A DNA stretch of 64,000 bases from Trematomus loennbergii (GCA_012861695.1 JAAOOA010000456.1:259263-323262), one strand, 5' to 3'; shown: positions 13,001 to 40,800, counted from the first letter of the stretch. The notes: generated by a model from the sequence alone, not told the origin. A program made the numbers and translations.

Positions 13001-13293
13001 TGTCATCTGCTTTAAAGTCACCAGCAAACTCCGCGAAAGTGAGATTAGAGCTCAAGAAGCAGTCCTGAAGAACCATCATAGCAGGCAAGTGAGAAAGACA
13101 AACATTTGTCGAACTGAATGTCTGTGACAAGGCAACCAGTAATTGTTTGTGTAAGACATCCGAACCTTTACAGGGGATGTCCACTGCGGGCGGTAGAACA
13201 GACCTGAACCCAGTCGACTTCTCAGGATGACGAGAGAACTTCTCATTGTCCAAAATAGCTAACAGGCATAGCAGAATCACGATAGGGGCCATT
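10037..13293 (-). pseudogene. LINE ORF2-type polyprotein (endonuclease + reverse transcriptase), frame-broken
   Basis: The protein would nick target DNA and reverse-transcribe the element RNA. From ATG 13,293 it starts MAPIVILLCLLAIL, a hydrophobic N-terminus, followed by a 2A-like motif and the endonuclease: HLNVRSLLPKLD, LSETWLD, GGGVAIYVK, LLGDFNWDW and finally SDHCVVATI, the catalytic Asp-His block. The reverse transcriptase shows KKPAGPDNV, NNYRPIS, HQSGFRKQHST, NGVPQGSVLGPLLF and the catalytic YADD (about 10,905-10,890). The C-terminal part has THHCTLYARAG and WYIFIYKAMLGKLP. The frame shifts at least six times (near 12,500, 12,130, 11,830, 11,300, 11,110 and 10,830), so it cannot be translated as assembled. 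Some shifts may be consensus errors; the clade is uncertain. Confidence 0.85.
12918..12929 (-). other. 2A-like NPGP motif in the LINE protein
   Basis: The codons for NPGP sit in SGNVQLNPGPP, about 120 residues into the ORF and just before the endonuclease. 2A-like peptides (D-V/I-E-x-NPGP) cause ribosome skipping and are known in some non-LTR retrotransposons. Here Asp is replaced by Asn and Glu by Gln, so activity is uncertain. Confidence 0.6.
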
Positions 13294-13324
13294 TTCCCAG
13301 ACCAGCACAGCATCCGGATAGGCG

Positions 13325-13690
13325 CGCAAGCAGGCCCGAAACGTGGAGGCGCTCCGGTCTCTCCGCGATGACCCCGGTGCAAAACCTCCTCAGCACAGCA
13401 GGATAGGCGAAGCAGGCCCAGCTCGAGGCGTAGAGGCGCTCCGGTCTCTCCGCGATGTCCCCGGTGAAGATCCTCCTCAGCACAGCAGTACAGGATAGGC
13501 GAAGCAGGTCCAGCCCGAAACGTAGAGGCGCTCCGGTCTCTCCGCGATATCCCCGTGGTAAAACCTCCTCGGCACCGTAGAGCACGACAGGTGGAGCAGG
13601 TGGATACAGGCCTCCGCTACAGCAGGTGTAAAGCAGGCCGCAGCCCGAACGCGAAGCCGCTCCGGTCTCTCCGTTACGTCAAAAGAAACG
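13325..13690 (-). repeat. Tandem 5'-end monomers of the LINE
   Basis: GCTCCGGTCTCTCCG recurs at about 13,351, 13,438, 13,530 and 13,659 (plus-strand reading), giving units of roughly 87-129 bp. Each unit shares GATAGGCGAAGCAGG and CCTCCTCAGCACAGCAG-type blocks. Monomeric 5' UTR repeats act as internal promoters in other LINEs, and the position here is right for that role. Confidence 0.75.
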
Positions 13691-13770
13691 TACACAATAC
13701 AGCCCCATACAAGCTCAATGTGTCTGCCTGCTCTCTTCTGTCTTACATCGTCCTTAAAGCTGGATAAACA

Positions 13771-14689
13771 CACATTAATAATAACACACTTAATGCACAA
13801 ATGTGTTTTTATTCAACTCGAAAATTACATTTCAAAGTCATTCAAATGAACAAAAGAGGCAGATATATTTTTAAAACATCTCCAGTTTCTGCGACTGCAA
13901 AACACGTTTAATTGACAAAAGATCAATTCTGACTTTTTAAGCCATCGTCAGCGTCGTTACCCTGCCAGTCAATAACCCTTTACCTTAATATATCCATTAT
14001 GCAACCAGAAAATGTGACAAAAAGCACAAATAAGTCACTTTTTTTTTATTAAACCTTTTAAAAATAAACCTATTTTACATATTTATTGGGCTTTAAAACA
14101 TACGTGTGATATTTCAAAGGCTTATTGAGAAAAATGTTGATTTTACTGACAAATGCATGTTTTTAGACCCACACAGAATACTGCCTGCATCCAATAATAC
14201 TCCTAATACATGGTGGCATTTACAAATAAGAACAAACATAAATAAAAAGGAATGAATAATTTATAAAAATATGTTTTACAAAGCCATTAAAGGCAAGTCC
14301 TTCATTGTTTTGAATGCAGACGTGTTGCTCATTTTCAGTCCACTAGGTGGCACTGTTTCCCTACAAGTAAAAATGCAGGTTTCTTTCACACAAGGCACAT
14401 AGTTCAGAGTCAGACAGAAAACAGCATGTACATGTGTTGGAGCCACAGAGGAAATTAAACATTAAATTACAGAGGTTTTCAGACAGGAAATTAACAATGT
14501 CCGACTCCAGAATTCCTCAAGTCTTTTTTTTTATTCATCTGAATGTTTTTGTTGTCCTTTCAAGTGCTCCGAGTCTTTGAAAAGTAAAAAGAAAGTCTTC
14601 ACATTTTACGATAAAGGAATCGTTTGACATTTTGGGAAAGATTTGCTTTCTTGTGGAGAGTTAGATGACCTAGATATGAAGCTGAACGC
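13771..14689. other. Downstream of csgalnact1, possibly 3' UTR
   Basis: No coding sequence is seen. The stretch lies on the 3' side of the minus-strand csgalnact1 gene and may hold its 3' UTR. Several minus-strand AATAAA-like hexamers are present, but none can be singled out. Confidence 0.4.
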
Positions 14690-15760
14690 GAGAGTTAGTT
14701 AGCTTAGCTTAGCATAAAGACTGGAATCAGAGGGGAACAACTAACTGTGTTTCCAAAAAAAACTAAATATATTTTTCTATTGCGGACTATTAACAGCAAT
14801 AAATTCCCAAGCACAAAACCCCATATTTTTTACTTCGGATGTGAAATGTATGCAGCTTTTTCAGGCTAGCTATTTCCTTTTTTTTAGTCTTTATGCTAAG
14901 CTAAGCTAAATACTAGCTCGCTCTAGCTCTAGATTTAGCGTACAGACATCATACTAGTGTTAATCCTATCCACTCTCAAAATGTGTGATATTTACACTCG
15001 CTTTTACCTAGCACTGACCGCATGTTTCCTGCTTTATGCTAAGCTAAGCTAATTACCTGCTAACTCTAGGTCTATATTTAGCATCCAGAAATTAGAATAG
15101 TGTCAATCTTTCTCTCGGAGATCTTCCAGCACACAACTACAGAAAAGAATACAAACATTTTGATTTGAAATTTGACTTCCAGTCTTTTTTGCTAAACTAT
15201 GCTAATAACCTGCTAGCAATAGGTCTAACAATAACTATAGGTACCCAGCAAACAACCACAGAAAAATAAGAAAGTGTTATTTCTACACTTCAATTTGTGT
15301 GTGTAGCTTTTGCAAGCTAGCTGGTTCCCGTTGTCTTTATGCTAAGCTAAGCTAACTCTAGCTCAATGTGTAGAGTTCGGACATTAGAGTGAATCTTATC
15401 TTACAGAGAGAGGTAACATTATTTATGCTAAGCTAATGACCTGCTAACTCTAGCTCAATATGTAGAGTTCGGACATTAGAGTGAATCTTATCTTACAGAG
15501 ATGTAACATTATTTATGCTAAGCTAATGACCTGCTAACTCTAGCTCACTTTTTAGCATACAGACATAAGAGTGAACCTTATCTCATTCTCAGAAATTGTC
15601 CAACAACTATTTGCCATTTTTACCCTTTTTGTTTTCGGATTAGAGATGTGAAAGTCTTTATGCTAAGCTAATTGCATGCTAGCTGTAGCTCAATATGTAG
15701 CCTTCAGACACAAGAGAGTTATCTTATTAGCTAACTCTCAGCAAGAAGCTATATTTTCCA
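14690..15760. repeat. Degenerate repeat cluster with TATGCTAAGCTAAGCTAA core
   Basis: The core ATGCTAAGCTAAGCTAA, or its inverse, recurs at least eight times. A longer unit, GTAGAGTTCGGACATTAGAG then TGAATCTTATCTTACAGAG, is tandemly repeated at 15,365-15,510. The same core appears alone near 52,998, beside the TRIM gene. It is a common type of teleost repeat and starts about 120 bp beyond the csgalnact1 stop codon. Confidence 0.75.
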
Positions 15761-15882
15761 ATATGTCAATTAACCATTCCTTTTAAAAACCTGATACCGT
15801 TCAGATCAGTTGAATTCATCTGCGTTATTTCAACGTTTTGCAGTCATTTCGGTGATCAATAATCCAGCCATTTTCTCCATCC

Positions 15883-25578
<9,696 letters not shown>

Positions 25579-26440
25579 CTGCACAGAGGAAGAGGGGAGG
25601 AGAGGAGAGAGAGGGGTTACAAAAGAGTACATTCAAACACTCTCTTTGGTGAGGTAACGTGACTGGAGGATTTTCAAAGATATTGTCAACTTATTTTGAA
25701 ATATTAAAGATTATTTCCCATGTTTTCCCCTCATTTTCAATATTTCCTAGTTCATGATAAGTGTTATTAAGGTACACATATTCACCATCAACCAGCTGTT
25801 AACTAACATGCATATTAGAGCCAGACTACTAGCTTATTAGTGAACATATTCTGAGTTAGAAATACCTGATTTTAAGTTATTTTGACACAATTACCACTTG
25901 TAGTTTCATGTCTTGTTACATAAGAGTAGACACATTTGTTAGGTGTTATTATGTGAGAATTACTATTCTTGTGGTACTTCTACTGCATATTGAGCATATT
26001 AAGACCAAAACTCATGTACAACAACTTCCTTAGCCGGTCTCCATTCAGAAAACACGCATTTTAAAGGTGTTTCTCCTGCCGTCTGTCTGCAGACTTGTCA
26101 AAGCATTAATTCATGGTTTTTACTAACCGGTATCAGTATGTTGTTACTTCGGCATCATTTTGAAACGTGTATTACAATTAAATCACGGTCAAATATGTTC
26201 ATTGTGTTGTAGTTGTAGCCCCCTTGCCAGCGATTCTCTCTGACCAATCAGCAGTCGAGTGTTTACGTCACTAGTTTAGCAAATTCAGCCCGGTTGTTGG
26301 CCCGGTAAGAACCTCGATTTTGGAGGGCCAGAAAAAAGGTGAAAAAGTAGCCCTGAGCCGGAACGAGCCCTAGTGGAAAAGCAAAGAAAACGGGCCGGGT
26401 TTGGCACGGCACGCTTAAACCGTGCTGCAGTGGAAATGCG
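25579..26440. other. Sequence upstream of visible csgalnact1 exons
   Basis: No further csgalnact1 exon could be found here. The DNA is AT-rich and otherwise featureless. Confidence 0.5.
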
Positions 26441-26650
26441 CCATTAAAATGACTGTAGAGTGACTCAAACTGACTATAATGTGATTTAAAAAGACTATAA
26501 AGCGACTTAAAATGACCACGAAGAGACTCAAACTGACTATAATGTGACTCAGAATTGCTATTAAGAGACTCAAACTGACTAAGAGGACTCACAAAATGAC
26601 CACAGAAAAACTAAACAACTATGAAAATGGGGAAAACTACCATTAAGAAA
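26441..26650. repeat. Degenerate tandem repeat (ACTCAAACTGACTATAATG type)
   Basis: Units of about 20-40 bp such as GACTCAAACTGACTATAATG and AAAATGACCACGAAGAG recur with decay. Confidence 0.65.
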
Positions 26651-26800
26651 ACACAAAAAGACTAATAAAGCTACGCTGCATGTAATGAGAACTAAAAAGC
26701 GACACATTTCGGCTTCCTTGCTGGGATCATTCGGCCCTAGTAATCCTCTTTTGCATAGCCGTGGGAACATGTTTCAAATGGGGGGTGCTGTGGGGATGAC

Positions 26801-27322
26801 ACCAGGGCCGGTTCTGACCAGTTTGCTGCCCTAGGCAAGATTTTTGCTGGTTCATTTATATCTTATTTTACCAGTTAACATTTATTTATTTATTTATCCA
26901 TATTTTTTAATCTCTCCAGTTTTAAAGGATATTGTTGGTTTACTGTCCTATAGTATACATTGGAATGATTTCAAACCTGTTTTTATTTATCCTAATAATT
27001 ATAAAGGTGTGCCTTGGAAATATTTGTTTACATAAATTGTGATCAAACCGTTTGAGACCCACTGAGATAACTTAGACTAAAGTGAACTATCTAAACACTC
27101 AGAGTCCTTTACCTCACTGAGCCTCTCAGGGCACATGGAAAATGTAACCGGGGTGAAAAGGGTGTTATCTTTACTTAATTATGAATGTGAACATCAAGGC
27201 CGAACATTAGTTTTTTTTGTATTATATTTCCATGTAATCTTGTGGACGTGCAGATTCCCTGTCCTCCAGCAGGGGGCGCTGCAGCACCCTAGCACCCCTA
27301 CTTACCACGGCCCTGCTCTTTT
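26801..27322. mobile_element. hAT-like element, relative of the one at 32,191
   Basis: It starts CAGGGCCGGTTCTGACC and ends with the inverse of CAGGGCCGTGGTAAG. The interior block AAACCGTTTGAGACCCACTG and GAGATAACTTAGACTA is shared with 32,800-32,840. No exact flanking duplication is seen. Confidence 0.55.
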
Positions 27323-28306
27323 GTATTTTCCACCTAAACATTAAAGCGTAATGAGCTCATAAAGTTCACATCAGCACAACATATGGCGCGTTCACACCGG
27401 AGTACTTTTCCCACAATAGTTCATCAGAACTACGATATATTTGCGTTCACACCAAAAAGCCCCAGGAACTAAATGAGTGCATCAGAACCATTTTGACCCG
27501 GGGGCAACAATCTGACTTTAATCATGTAGAAAGATATCTGTGTTTATCTCAGCTTACATAGAGAAGCATCTGATAGGAGGGAAAGGATTCATCATTTCAT
27601 CGACTTTGTGGACGTTACTTTAGAATATGAGTTAGTCATTTGAAAAGCTCTGTTGTAAATAATAATATTATAATGATCACAAAACAGCAAGAAGGGTCTT
27701 CCAGGTTTGATTGGTTATTTGTAATCTTTATTATACAGACACTTGATAACTGATAGATATATATACCAAGGTGTGAGAACACATGATATAACACTGACAC
27801 CATGACAGGTACAGGAGTTATGAAATGCATCAAACATAAATCACATTCTTTCACATCGAATTCAAAGAAAATCACAATTATTTGATTTGAAATAAAACAT
27901 CAGAATAAAACACAGGATTAAAAATAAGGGGATTAAAATCATTGAATGTGAAAGCGATGTTTAAAAGGTTGATAAGTGAACATTTAACAATATCTATGAA
28001 ACAACACGGAGCAGAGCGGAGCAGGGATCCTAACATCACAAGTCTTTACAAGAAGAGCAAAACACACATATATTTACAATATACAAGAATATATTCATAC
28101 AAAACTAAATATATGTTTATATTAATAACAATATCTTTATTTACTTTCAACATTTAAAACCGTCTTTTCTCTGTTGTTATTATGGGATATTTATATTTTG
28201 GGTGTTTATATAATTTATTTACTTTCTGAAGTTTCACTTTTCTATCTTTAAAACTGTCAAATAATTTATCAACCGAAATAATATTAATAATAATAATGAT
28301 GTTACC

Positions 28307-28310
<4 letters not shown>
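27323..28310. other. AT-rich intergenic DNA
   Basis: No gene is supported. A TC run follows at 28,311-28,347. Confidence 0.5.

Positions 28311-28347
<37 letters not shown>
28311..28347. repeat. (TC)n microsatellite
   Basis: A clean TC run located about 115 bp past the stop codon of the minus-strand Ig gene. Confidence 0.95.
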
Positions 28348-28349
<2 letters not shown>

Positions 28350-28461
28350 ACTCAGATGTTGTGTTTGCATGAATTTCTAACATCCAGTGTTTAAATCCTG
28401 TTTCTGAGCCGCTGTATGAAAGAGGACGAGGACAGAGGGAAGTGAAATGAACAGATGCATA

Positions 28462-29778
28462 TTAAGTGTCCCGTGTTCTGGTCCTCAGGGTCACAGTGAC
28501 TACAGCAACACAGAGCATCAGCAGCAGAACACTGAGCGCTGAGCATCTCACTGCGTAGAAGGTGGAGTGAACCCCAAAGGGGTCTCTGCGCAGGGCGGTT
28601 TGGTTAAAGACATACACTGATCATTCTGTCATCAACTGCACACCAATACTCTCCTGTGTCTTCCAGAGAGACATCAGAAATAGCCAATCTCCCATCACGG
28701 TAGCTGCGCACATTGCTCCTGATCTCATCATCATCTATAAATGGTTCTTCCTTTGGTTCGGTTCGACTTAAAGAACCAAAGTGACTGACCCTTTTCCCTA
28801 TCTTTGCATCTGAGAGTGACTTCTTCTCCCCTGAGAAGAGCTCTACAGCAGGGGGGGGGATTTGGGGCACACAACAGCTGATATCTTTTCACAGCATTTA
28901 AGGTTTTAAAGTACTGACCTGCGTGATTTAACGTTACCGATGTTAACACCAGAGAGTAGTTCTGGTCCACTAAAGACCCAGAGTGGTTATGTTGTCCTTG
29001 GTCAATGTTGTTGAGTCTAATCGTCCAATCTGGAGGCTTCTCTTTATTGAAACCAGTCAGGGCACTGCAGCACAACCGTGTCTTCCACTGAGCGATAGAT
29101 CACTCATTGTCAGCTATACTCTACAGCTACTGCAACACACTGCTGTTGGTTCATCAGCAGGCAGGTGTATTCTCCGAGGTCAGCTGGTGAGATGTTGGAT
29201 ATACGTAGAGCTGATGTGTTCTTCACCACTTGGTATCTTCCTCTATCATTGTCCATCACTGATGCCGTATCGTCCCCAAAAACTCTGGTCCATGTTTCTT
29301 GTTCAGGTCGATAATCCCGTTTGAGCCACTGGACATCCAGGTGGTCAGCTGCTCCACGACAAGGCAGGTCTTTTGTTTCTTCATTTCATGTATTCACCTC
29401 TGGTCCATCTATGAACCACAAACAGTAACTGTGAAGTGTTTCTCATGAGTCACTTGGCCCTCAGTCCAGCACTCCTCTTGGTACAGGCCGGAGTCTGAAT
29501 GGGTCAGGTTCTGGATCTTGTAGGAAGAAGTATTGGCCACGCTGACGAGTCGTTGCTTCAGGTCTTCAGGTACTGAGGAGTTCTGGGGCCAGAGGTCAGA
29601 GGTGTTCCACAGGACCAGCTTCTCCTCACCAACAGATCTGGAGATCAGGCAGGAGCCGGCCTCCTCTGGGAGCTCGAAGGTGAAGAGTCGTTTCCTTTTG
29701 GATGACGATGAGTTCTTCAGAGTGAATGTTGCTGATGAGAGCGAACAGCAGCACGGAGAGCTGGGAGACTGCAGCCAT
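28462..29778 (-). pseudogene. Ig-superfamily type I membrane receptor, intronless and frame-broken
   Basis: Starting at ATG 29,778, the minus strand encodes a signal peptide (MAAVSQLSVLLFALISNIHS). Four Ig-like domains follow. Domain 1 (to about 29,410) has LVLWNTSDLWP and HSDSGLYQEECW. Domain 2 (about 29,375-29,110) has LDVQWLKRD and ADLGEYTCLL. Domain 3 has DWTIRLNNID and LNHAGQYFKTL, where the usual second Cys is Phe. Domain 4 has EEVTLRCKDR, LWFFKSNRTK and LEDTGEYWCAV. A membrane segment (ALSVLLLMLCVAVVTVTL) and a short basic tail end at TAA 28,462-28,464. It looks like one of the many lineage-specific fish immune receptors. The frame shifts near 29,700, at the domain 1/2 junction and within domains 3 and 4. 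No introns separate signal, domains and membrane segment, which suggests a retrocopy. Confidence 0.75.
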
Positions 29779-30207
29779 TCTGCTCGGAGGTTTCCTCGCG
29801 AGTGTTGTGCAAACACTGACACCGCTCACTATAAGATCTGTATCAACCCTCAGCAACAGCGTCTCATTGGTGGACTGAAAACATGACATCTTTATCTCAT
29901 CTTCAGTGGAAACTTTGAAGGGTTAGAGTTATCAAGTGATCTCTGGGTTTGGATTTACGTCACAGCCACGCTCTTCGTGTCTGAGTAATGAATATGCTTT
30001 ATAGAGATCTGCAGATACATTTTTAGTCTTCTCAAGCACCAACTACCAAATATCTCTCCTGATTGTTGGCACTTGACAATCACCTTCACTGAATTGTACT
30101 CAGGTGTAACTAAAGTCTGATTTAAGGGTTGTTTATATTTCACATCATTAATCCAAATCTGTAAAGTAACTAAAATAAATGTAGTAAAAATACCAGGTTA
30201 ACCTTAA
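29779..30207. other. 5' side of the Ig gene
   Basis: It includes a possible minus-strand leader with a TTATAG element near 29,842. Nothing else could be assigned. Confidence 0.4.
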
Positions 30208-30326
30208 AGAAAGCCCTCAGGATTATCAAAGACCCCCATCACCCCAGCCACAAACTGTCTGCTGCTGCCGTCTGGCAGGCGGTACCGCAGCATCCGGACT
30301 GAAACCTCCAGACTCAGGGACAGCTT
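30208..30326 (+). mobile_element. LINE C-terminal coding fragment
   Basis: The plus strand encodes KALRIIKDPHHPSHKL and, after a shift, LPSGRRYRSIRTETSRLRDS. This is the characteristic C-terminal end of jockey/CR1-type LINE proteins in fish. It is truncated at the start of the R array. Confidence 0.7.
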
Positions 30327-33690
<3,364 letters not shown>

Positions 33691-34371
33691 CTTTGGGTCT
33701 GTGGTTTGAGAATTGTGTTTAGTGTTTTGAGAAAATGAGCCCTGTTGTTAAAACATGTGTTTTAGCAATTGATAAAAACTGTAATATAGAGTCAATGTGA
33801 CGTGTTGTTGCCTTTAGCTGAAGTCTCAGGGAACCTTGTTTTGGACAAATCTCCCCCGGTGTGTGAAGGCCTCTACAGAGAGTCTCTGTCACATGATCAG
33901 GGTTCTCTGTCACATGATCAGGGTTCTCCGTCGGCCAGGTCTTCAGTTGGCTCAGTGGTTCAGTTCTATAGAAGCAGAAAGAGTTCGAGGACATTCTGAG
34001 TCTCTGTCCCTGCCTGTGTTGAACGCGTCCATTAAAGTGATATTAAAGTATATATAATACTGTCTTTAACTTCTCTGACCTGCTTTTCTGAGGAACTGAT
34101 GACGAAGATGCTGATGGTTTACAGATTACAGAAACTGTTGGTTCCTGTTTCCATGACACTAGGCTGTCCTATCAGATGCTGTCAGAGTAGATTCAACTTT
34201 AACACGAAGAAGAGCTGGACTCAAAATATATCACCGTCTTTGAACTCAGGGTTCATACGAGTTCATGTTGAAGATCACTCCGTACATTTAGATTCTGAAA
34301 TGTGCCATCATGAAAAATCTGTTTTTTTACTTCTAATAGTTTAAGTATGGGGTGTACAGCCTCTTATGAGG

Positions 34372-35949
<1,578 letters not shown>

Positions 35950-36172
35950 CGGTAAGACTTAACATCACTTGTAGACTTGAACACTCTTTCTATGCAGAAT
36001 TCTCTCCAGACAGAACACCATAAGAAATGAGTGTTCTTCAGAGGAAGCACCACAGTGTGTCGCACACAGAGTTTGTCCTGTCAGTGAGGTGTGTGGCATG
36101 TGGGCAGAAGTTACAGTGTTTCTGTGGTTCTGGGTGCAGGGCTTCATTCTGCAGGATTATATATGAGGTGAC

Positions 36173-37904
<1,732 letters not shown>

Positions 37905-38603
37905 CTTTGGGTCTGTGGTTTGAGAATTGTGTTTAGTTTTGAGAAAATGAGCCCTGTTGTTAAAACATGTGTTTTAGCAATTGAAAAAACTGTAATATAG
38001 AGTCAATGTGACGTGTTGATGCCTTTAGCTGAAGTCTCAGGGAACCTTGTTTTGGACAAATCCCCCGGTGTGTGAAGGCCTCTACAGAGAGTCTCTGACA
38101 CATGATCAGGGTTCTCTGTCACATGATCAGGGTTCTCTGTGACATGATCAGGGTTTTCTGTGGGCCAGGTCTTCAGTTTGCTCAGTGGTTCAGTTCTATA
38201 GAAGCAGAAAGAGTTAGAGGACATTCTGAGTCTCTGTCCCTGCCTGTGTTGAACGCGTCCATTAAAGATGATATTAAAGTATATATAATACTGTCTTTAA
38301 CTTCTCTGACCTGCTTTTCTGAGGAACTGATGACGAAGATGCTGATGGTTTACAGATTACAGAAACTGTTGGTTCCTGTTTCCATGACACCAGGCTGTCC
38401 TATCAGATGCTGTCAGATCAGATTCAACTTTAACACGAAGAAGAGCTGGACTCAAAATATATCACCGTCTTTGAACTCAGGGTTCATACGAGTTCATGTT
38501 GAAGATCACTCCGTACATTTAGATTCTGAAATGTGCCATCATGAAAAATCTGTTTTTTTTACTTCTAATAGTTTAAGTATGGGGTGTACGGCCTCTTATG
38601 AGC
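37905..38603 (+). repeat. R unit, copy 5 (A segment only)
   Basis: It carries three copies of the CATGATCAGGGTT motif where other units have two. It is followed by element S, not by a CA tract and B segment. Confidence 0.88.
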
Positions 38604-39283
38604 GGCGTACAGGCCGTAATTCATACTGGTCTCTCACGCACATACATTCTCCTTTTACATACATATATTTTCACTCTTACACACATACATTCTCCTTTTA
38701 CATACATACATTTTCACTCTCACACACCTATATATTTACACTCACACATTCATACATTCTGCTCTCATATTATCATATTTCAATGCACACATTCATACAT
38801 TGTCACTCACACATTTATAAGTTTTTCACTCACACATTTTTACATTTTGTTCTCATATTCATATATTTTAATGCTCATATTATACATTTTGCTCTCATGC
38901 ACATTCATTCAATGTTTACATTTAATATTATAATATAATAATGGGCCGCGAAACTCGCGGAAGTGATTTCAAAACAAAAGCACTCGTTTGCTTGGAACGT
39001 GATAATATTATAAACAAAGGGAAACGAGGTGAATTTAGCGATCACAACGAAAACGGCCAAGACACACATTGAGCTCAGAAATGAATGTTATTAAGGGCTG
39101 TAAATATAATAAGTCTATGTCCAAAATGGACAACATTGTTAGGAGATTTAAACTATACAGCGATCTGCACTGCGGCCACTCAGCCGTCTCTCCACTTAGT
39201 TTTTTCAAATCAGCTGCTCTTCATTTTTTTTTACAAATATTTTTTACCACAAGTTCTTAATAAAACTGACACCGTTGGACTCG
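38604..39283 (+). mobile_element. Element S, truncated by the palindrome
   Basis: It matches 524-1,130 closely and stops at GTTGGACTCG, where the palindrome begins. In the copy at the window start, the sequence continues GTATTAGTTTGACTGC; that continuation is absent here on both sides of the palindrome. Confidence 0.8.
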
Positions 39284-39440
39284 AGTAGTGTTACCAATCC
39301 CGCTTCAATCTCATTAGTATGCATAAAAAAGTGACAGGTCACACCTTCTAAGTCCCGCCCCCTAATTATGTTTATGACATCCTCCCTTTGATATGCTAAT
39401 GAGCCCCTTTGATCGAGGTGTTATCGCGTACAGGTGTGAC
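39284..39440 (+). repeat. Left terminal inverted repeat of the palindrome
   Basis: It starts AGTAGTGTTACC and includes CTTTGATATGCTAATGAGCC and TCGAGGTGTTATCGCG. The exact inverse ends at 52,791. Confidence 0.85.
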
Positions 39441-39449
39441 ATCCTCACC

Positions 39450-39700
39450 GGTAGCCCCCACCCCCCTCAGCCCACCCCCCTCCCCCTCACATACAGGTGC
39501 TACATCCTCTCAGGTAGCCCCCCCCCCCCCCCCTTCTCAGCCCCCACCCCGCTCGGCCCCCACCCTCTCAACCCACCCCTCCTCCCCCTTACAGCAGGTT
39601 TCACATCCGCCCTCTCAGCCCCCACCTCTCTCAGCCCCACCTACCGCAACCCACCCCCCTCCTCATCCCCCTCCTGTCCGGTCAGCAGGGCTGTTACAGT
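39450..39700. repeat. C-rich tandem block, left arm
   Basis: Repeats of CTCAGCCCCCACCC and ACATCCTCTCAGGTAGCCCC type. The mirrored block lies at 52,390-52,625. A second C-rich block with the same downstream sequence lies at 40,405-40,550. Confidence 0.8.
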
Positions 39701-39971
39701 TTAAATCTTACGGACAAAATTAGATATGATTCGCTATTAAACAAACTAATTATAGTAGATTAATTAACTATTCAAACGTGTACAGTAATTTACAATAACA
39801 CGGGAATAATAAAACGGGGGCGCTCTCCCTCCTCTCATGACAACACGCCAGTATCATGCAGCTCGCGGGTCCAATAGTGAGTGACTCGATAGTAAAACTA
39901 AAAAACATAGTTATAACTAGTTTAGGTAGTTTGAGAGGTAATTAAATAGCTGCGTGTGATATCTGAAGAGT

Positions 39972-40178
39972 GTGTTTTGTTCCGCTCAACGCATACAGAG
40001 ATGCATGGCGAATAGTCCGCAGCACCGGTTCTCCCGTCAGCAGCAGCACAGCGTCTCTCCCGTCACGTTACTAGCGTTTATGTCCATGCACAGTCAGCCC
40101 ATACAGGACATCTTTTGTCGGTCACACACTATTCTTGTATGTCACATAAGTGGTGCAAATGATACGGTATTGCGCTAA
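39972..40178 (+). CDS. ORF D, left arm (unknown, 68 codons)
   Basis: An uninterrupted frame encoding MFCSAQRIQRCMANSPQHRF and ending NDTVLR. The mirrored frame at 51,905-52,111 (minus) is the same. No family was recognised and it is short, so coding is uncertain; identity in both arms may only reflect the recent duplication. Confidence 0.3.
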   Translation: MFCSAQRIQRCMANSPQHRFSRQQQHSVSPVTLLAFMSMHSQPIQDIFCRSHTILVCHISGANDTVLR

Positions 40179-40797
40179 AGGGGATATCATTATGGCCGGA
40201 GAGATTTCCCTCCACACACACACACACACGCACACATAAGTCTCTCTGGAGAGGGTAACAATAGTTTAAAGATCTTACTGACCATGGGGTATTTTTGGTT
40301 TTTTCTTTATGTTTAATTACATCACCCCTTAAAAAATAATCCTTATATGAAGTTATATGAGATTAGAAATAGCTGTAGGTTAGGAGGAAAGAGAAGATTT
40401 TTTTTTTTATGTCGCCCCCACCACCTCCTCAGCCCCCACCCCCTCTCAACCCCCTCCTCCTCATCCCCCTCCTGTCCGGTCAGCGGGGCCATTACAGTTT
40501 AAATCTTACGGACAAAATTAGATATGACTCGATATTAAACAAACTAATGGACAGTCTCCTGAGACATATGGTGGGGGACTCGTTTGGGGGGTGTACACAT
40601 AAGTGATGCAACTTTAGATACACTTTTGAAGTAAGCACCACTCTACAACTGGTAGAAAGTTAAGTACTTTGTATGGAATTGGGTTTTCTATAGAGCTGTT
40701 TTCAGTGAGACAATGCAGTTTCTGATCAATGCTTTACTTTTGATTTCTTTCATATTATTTAACACAACATTACTTTTTTCATATTTTTCAACATACT

Positions 40798-40800
<3 letters not shown>

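Larger units (their letters stand above)
9869..13770 (-). mobile_element. Near full-length non-LTR retrotransposon (jockey superfamily; L2/CR1/Rex1-like)
   Basis: On the minus strand, in order: a 5' leader with tandem monomers (13,690-13,325), an ORF start near 13,293, an apurinic-type endonuclease (about 12,880-12,130), reverse transcriptase (about 11,620-10,480), a C-terminal region (10,480-10,037) and a 3' UTR. The 3' end is CTGGATAAATAAAGGTTTG followed by a short AAATGAAATGAAA-type tail at 9,869. The length of about 3.9 kb suggests a complete or nearly complete insertion. The 5' boundary is approximate, and I did not find a target-site duplication. Confidence 0.85.

Noticed and set aside
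39393..39723. Pro-rich frames in the C-rich blocks of the palindrome
   Set aside because: Low-complexity CCCCCACC repeats that differ by frameshifts between the arms.
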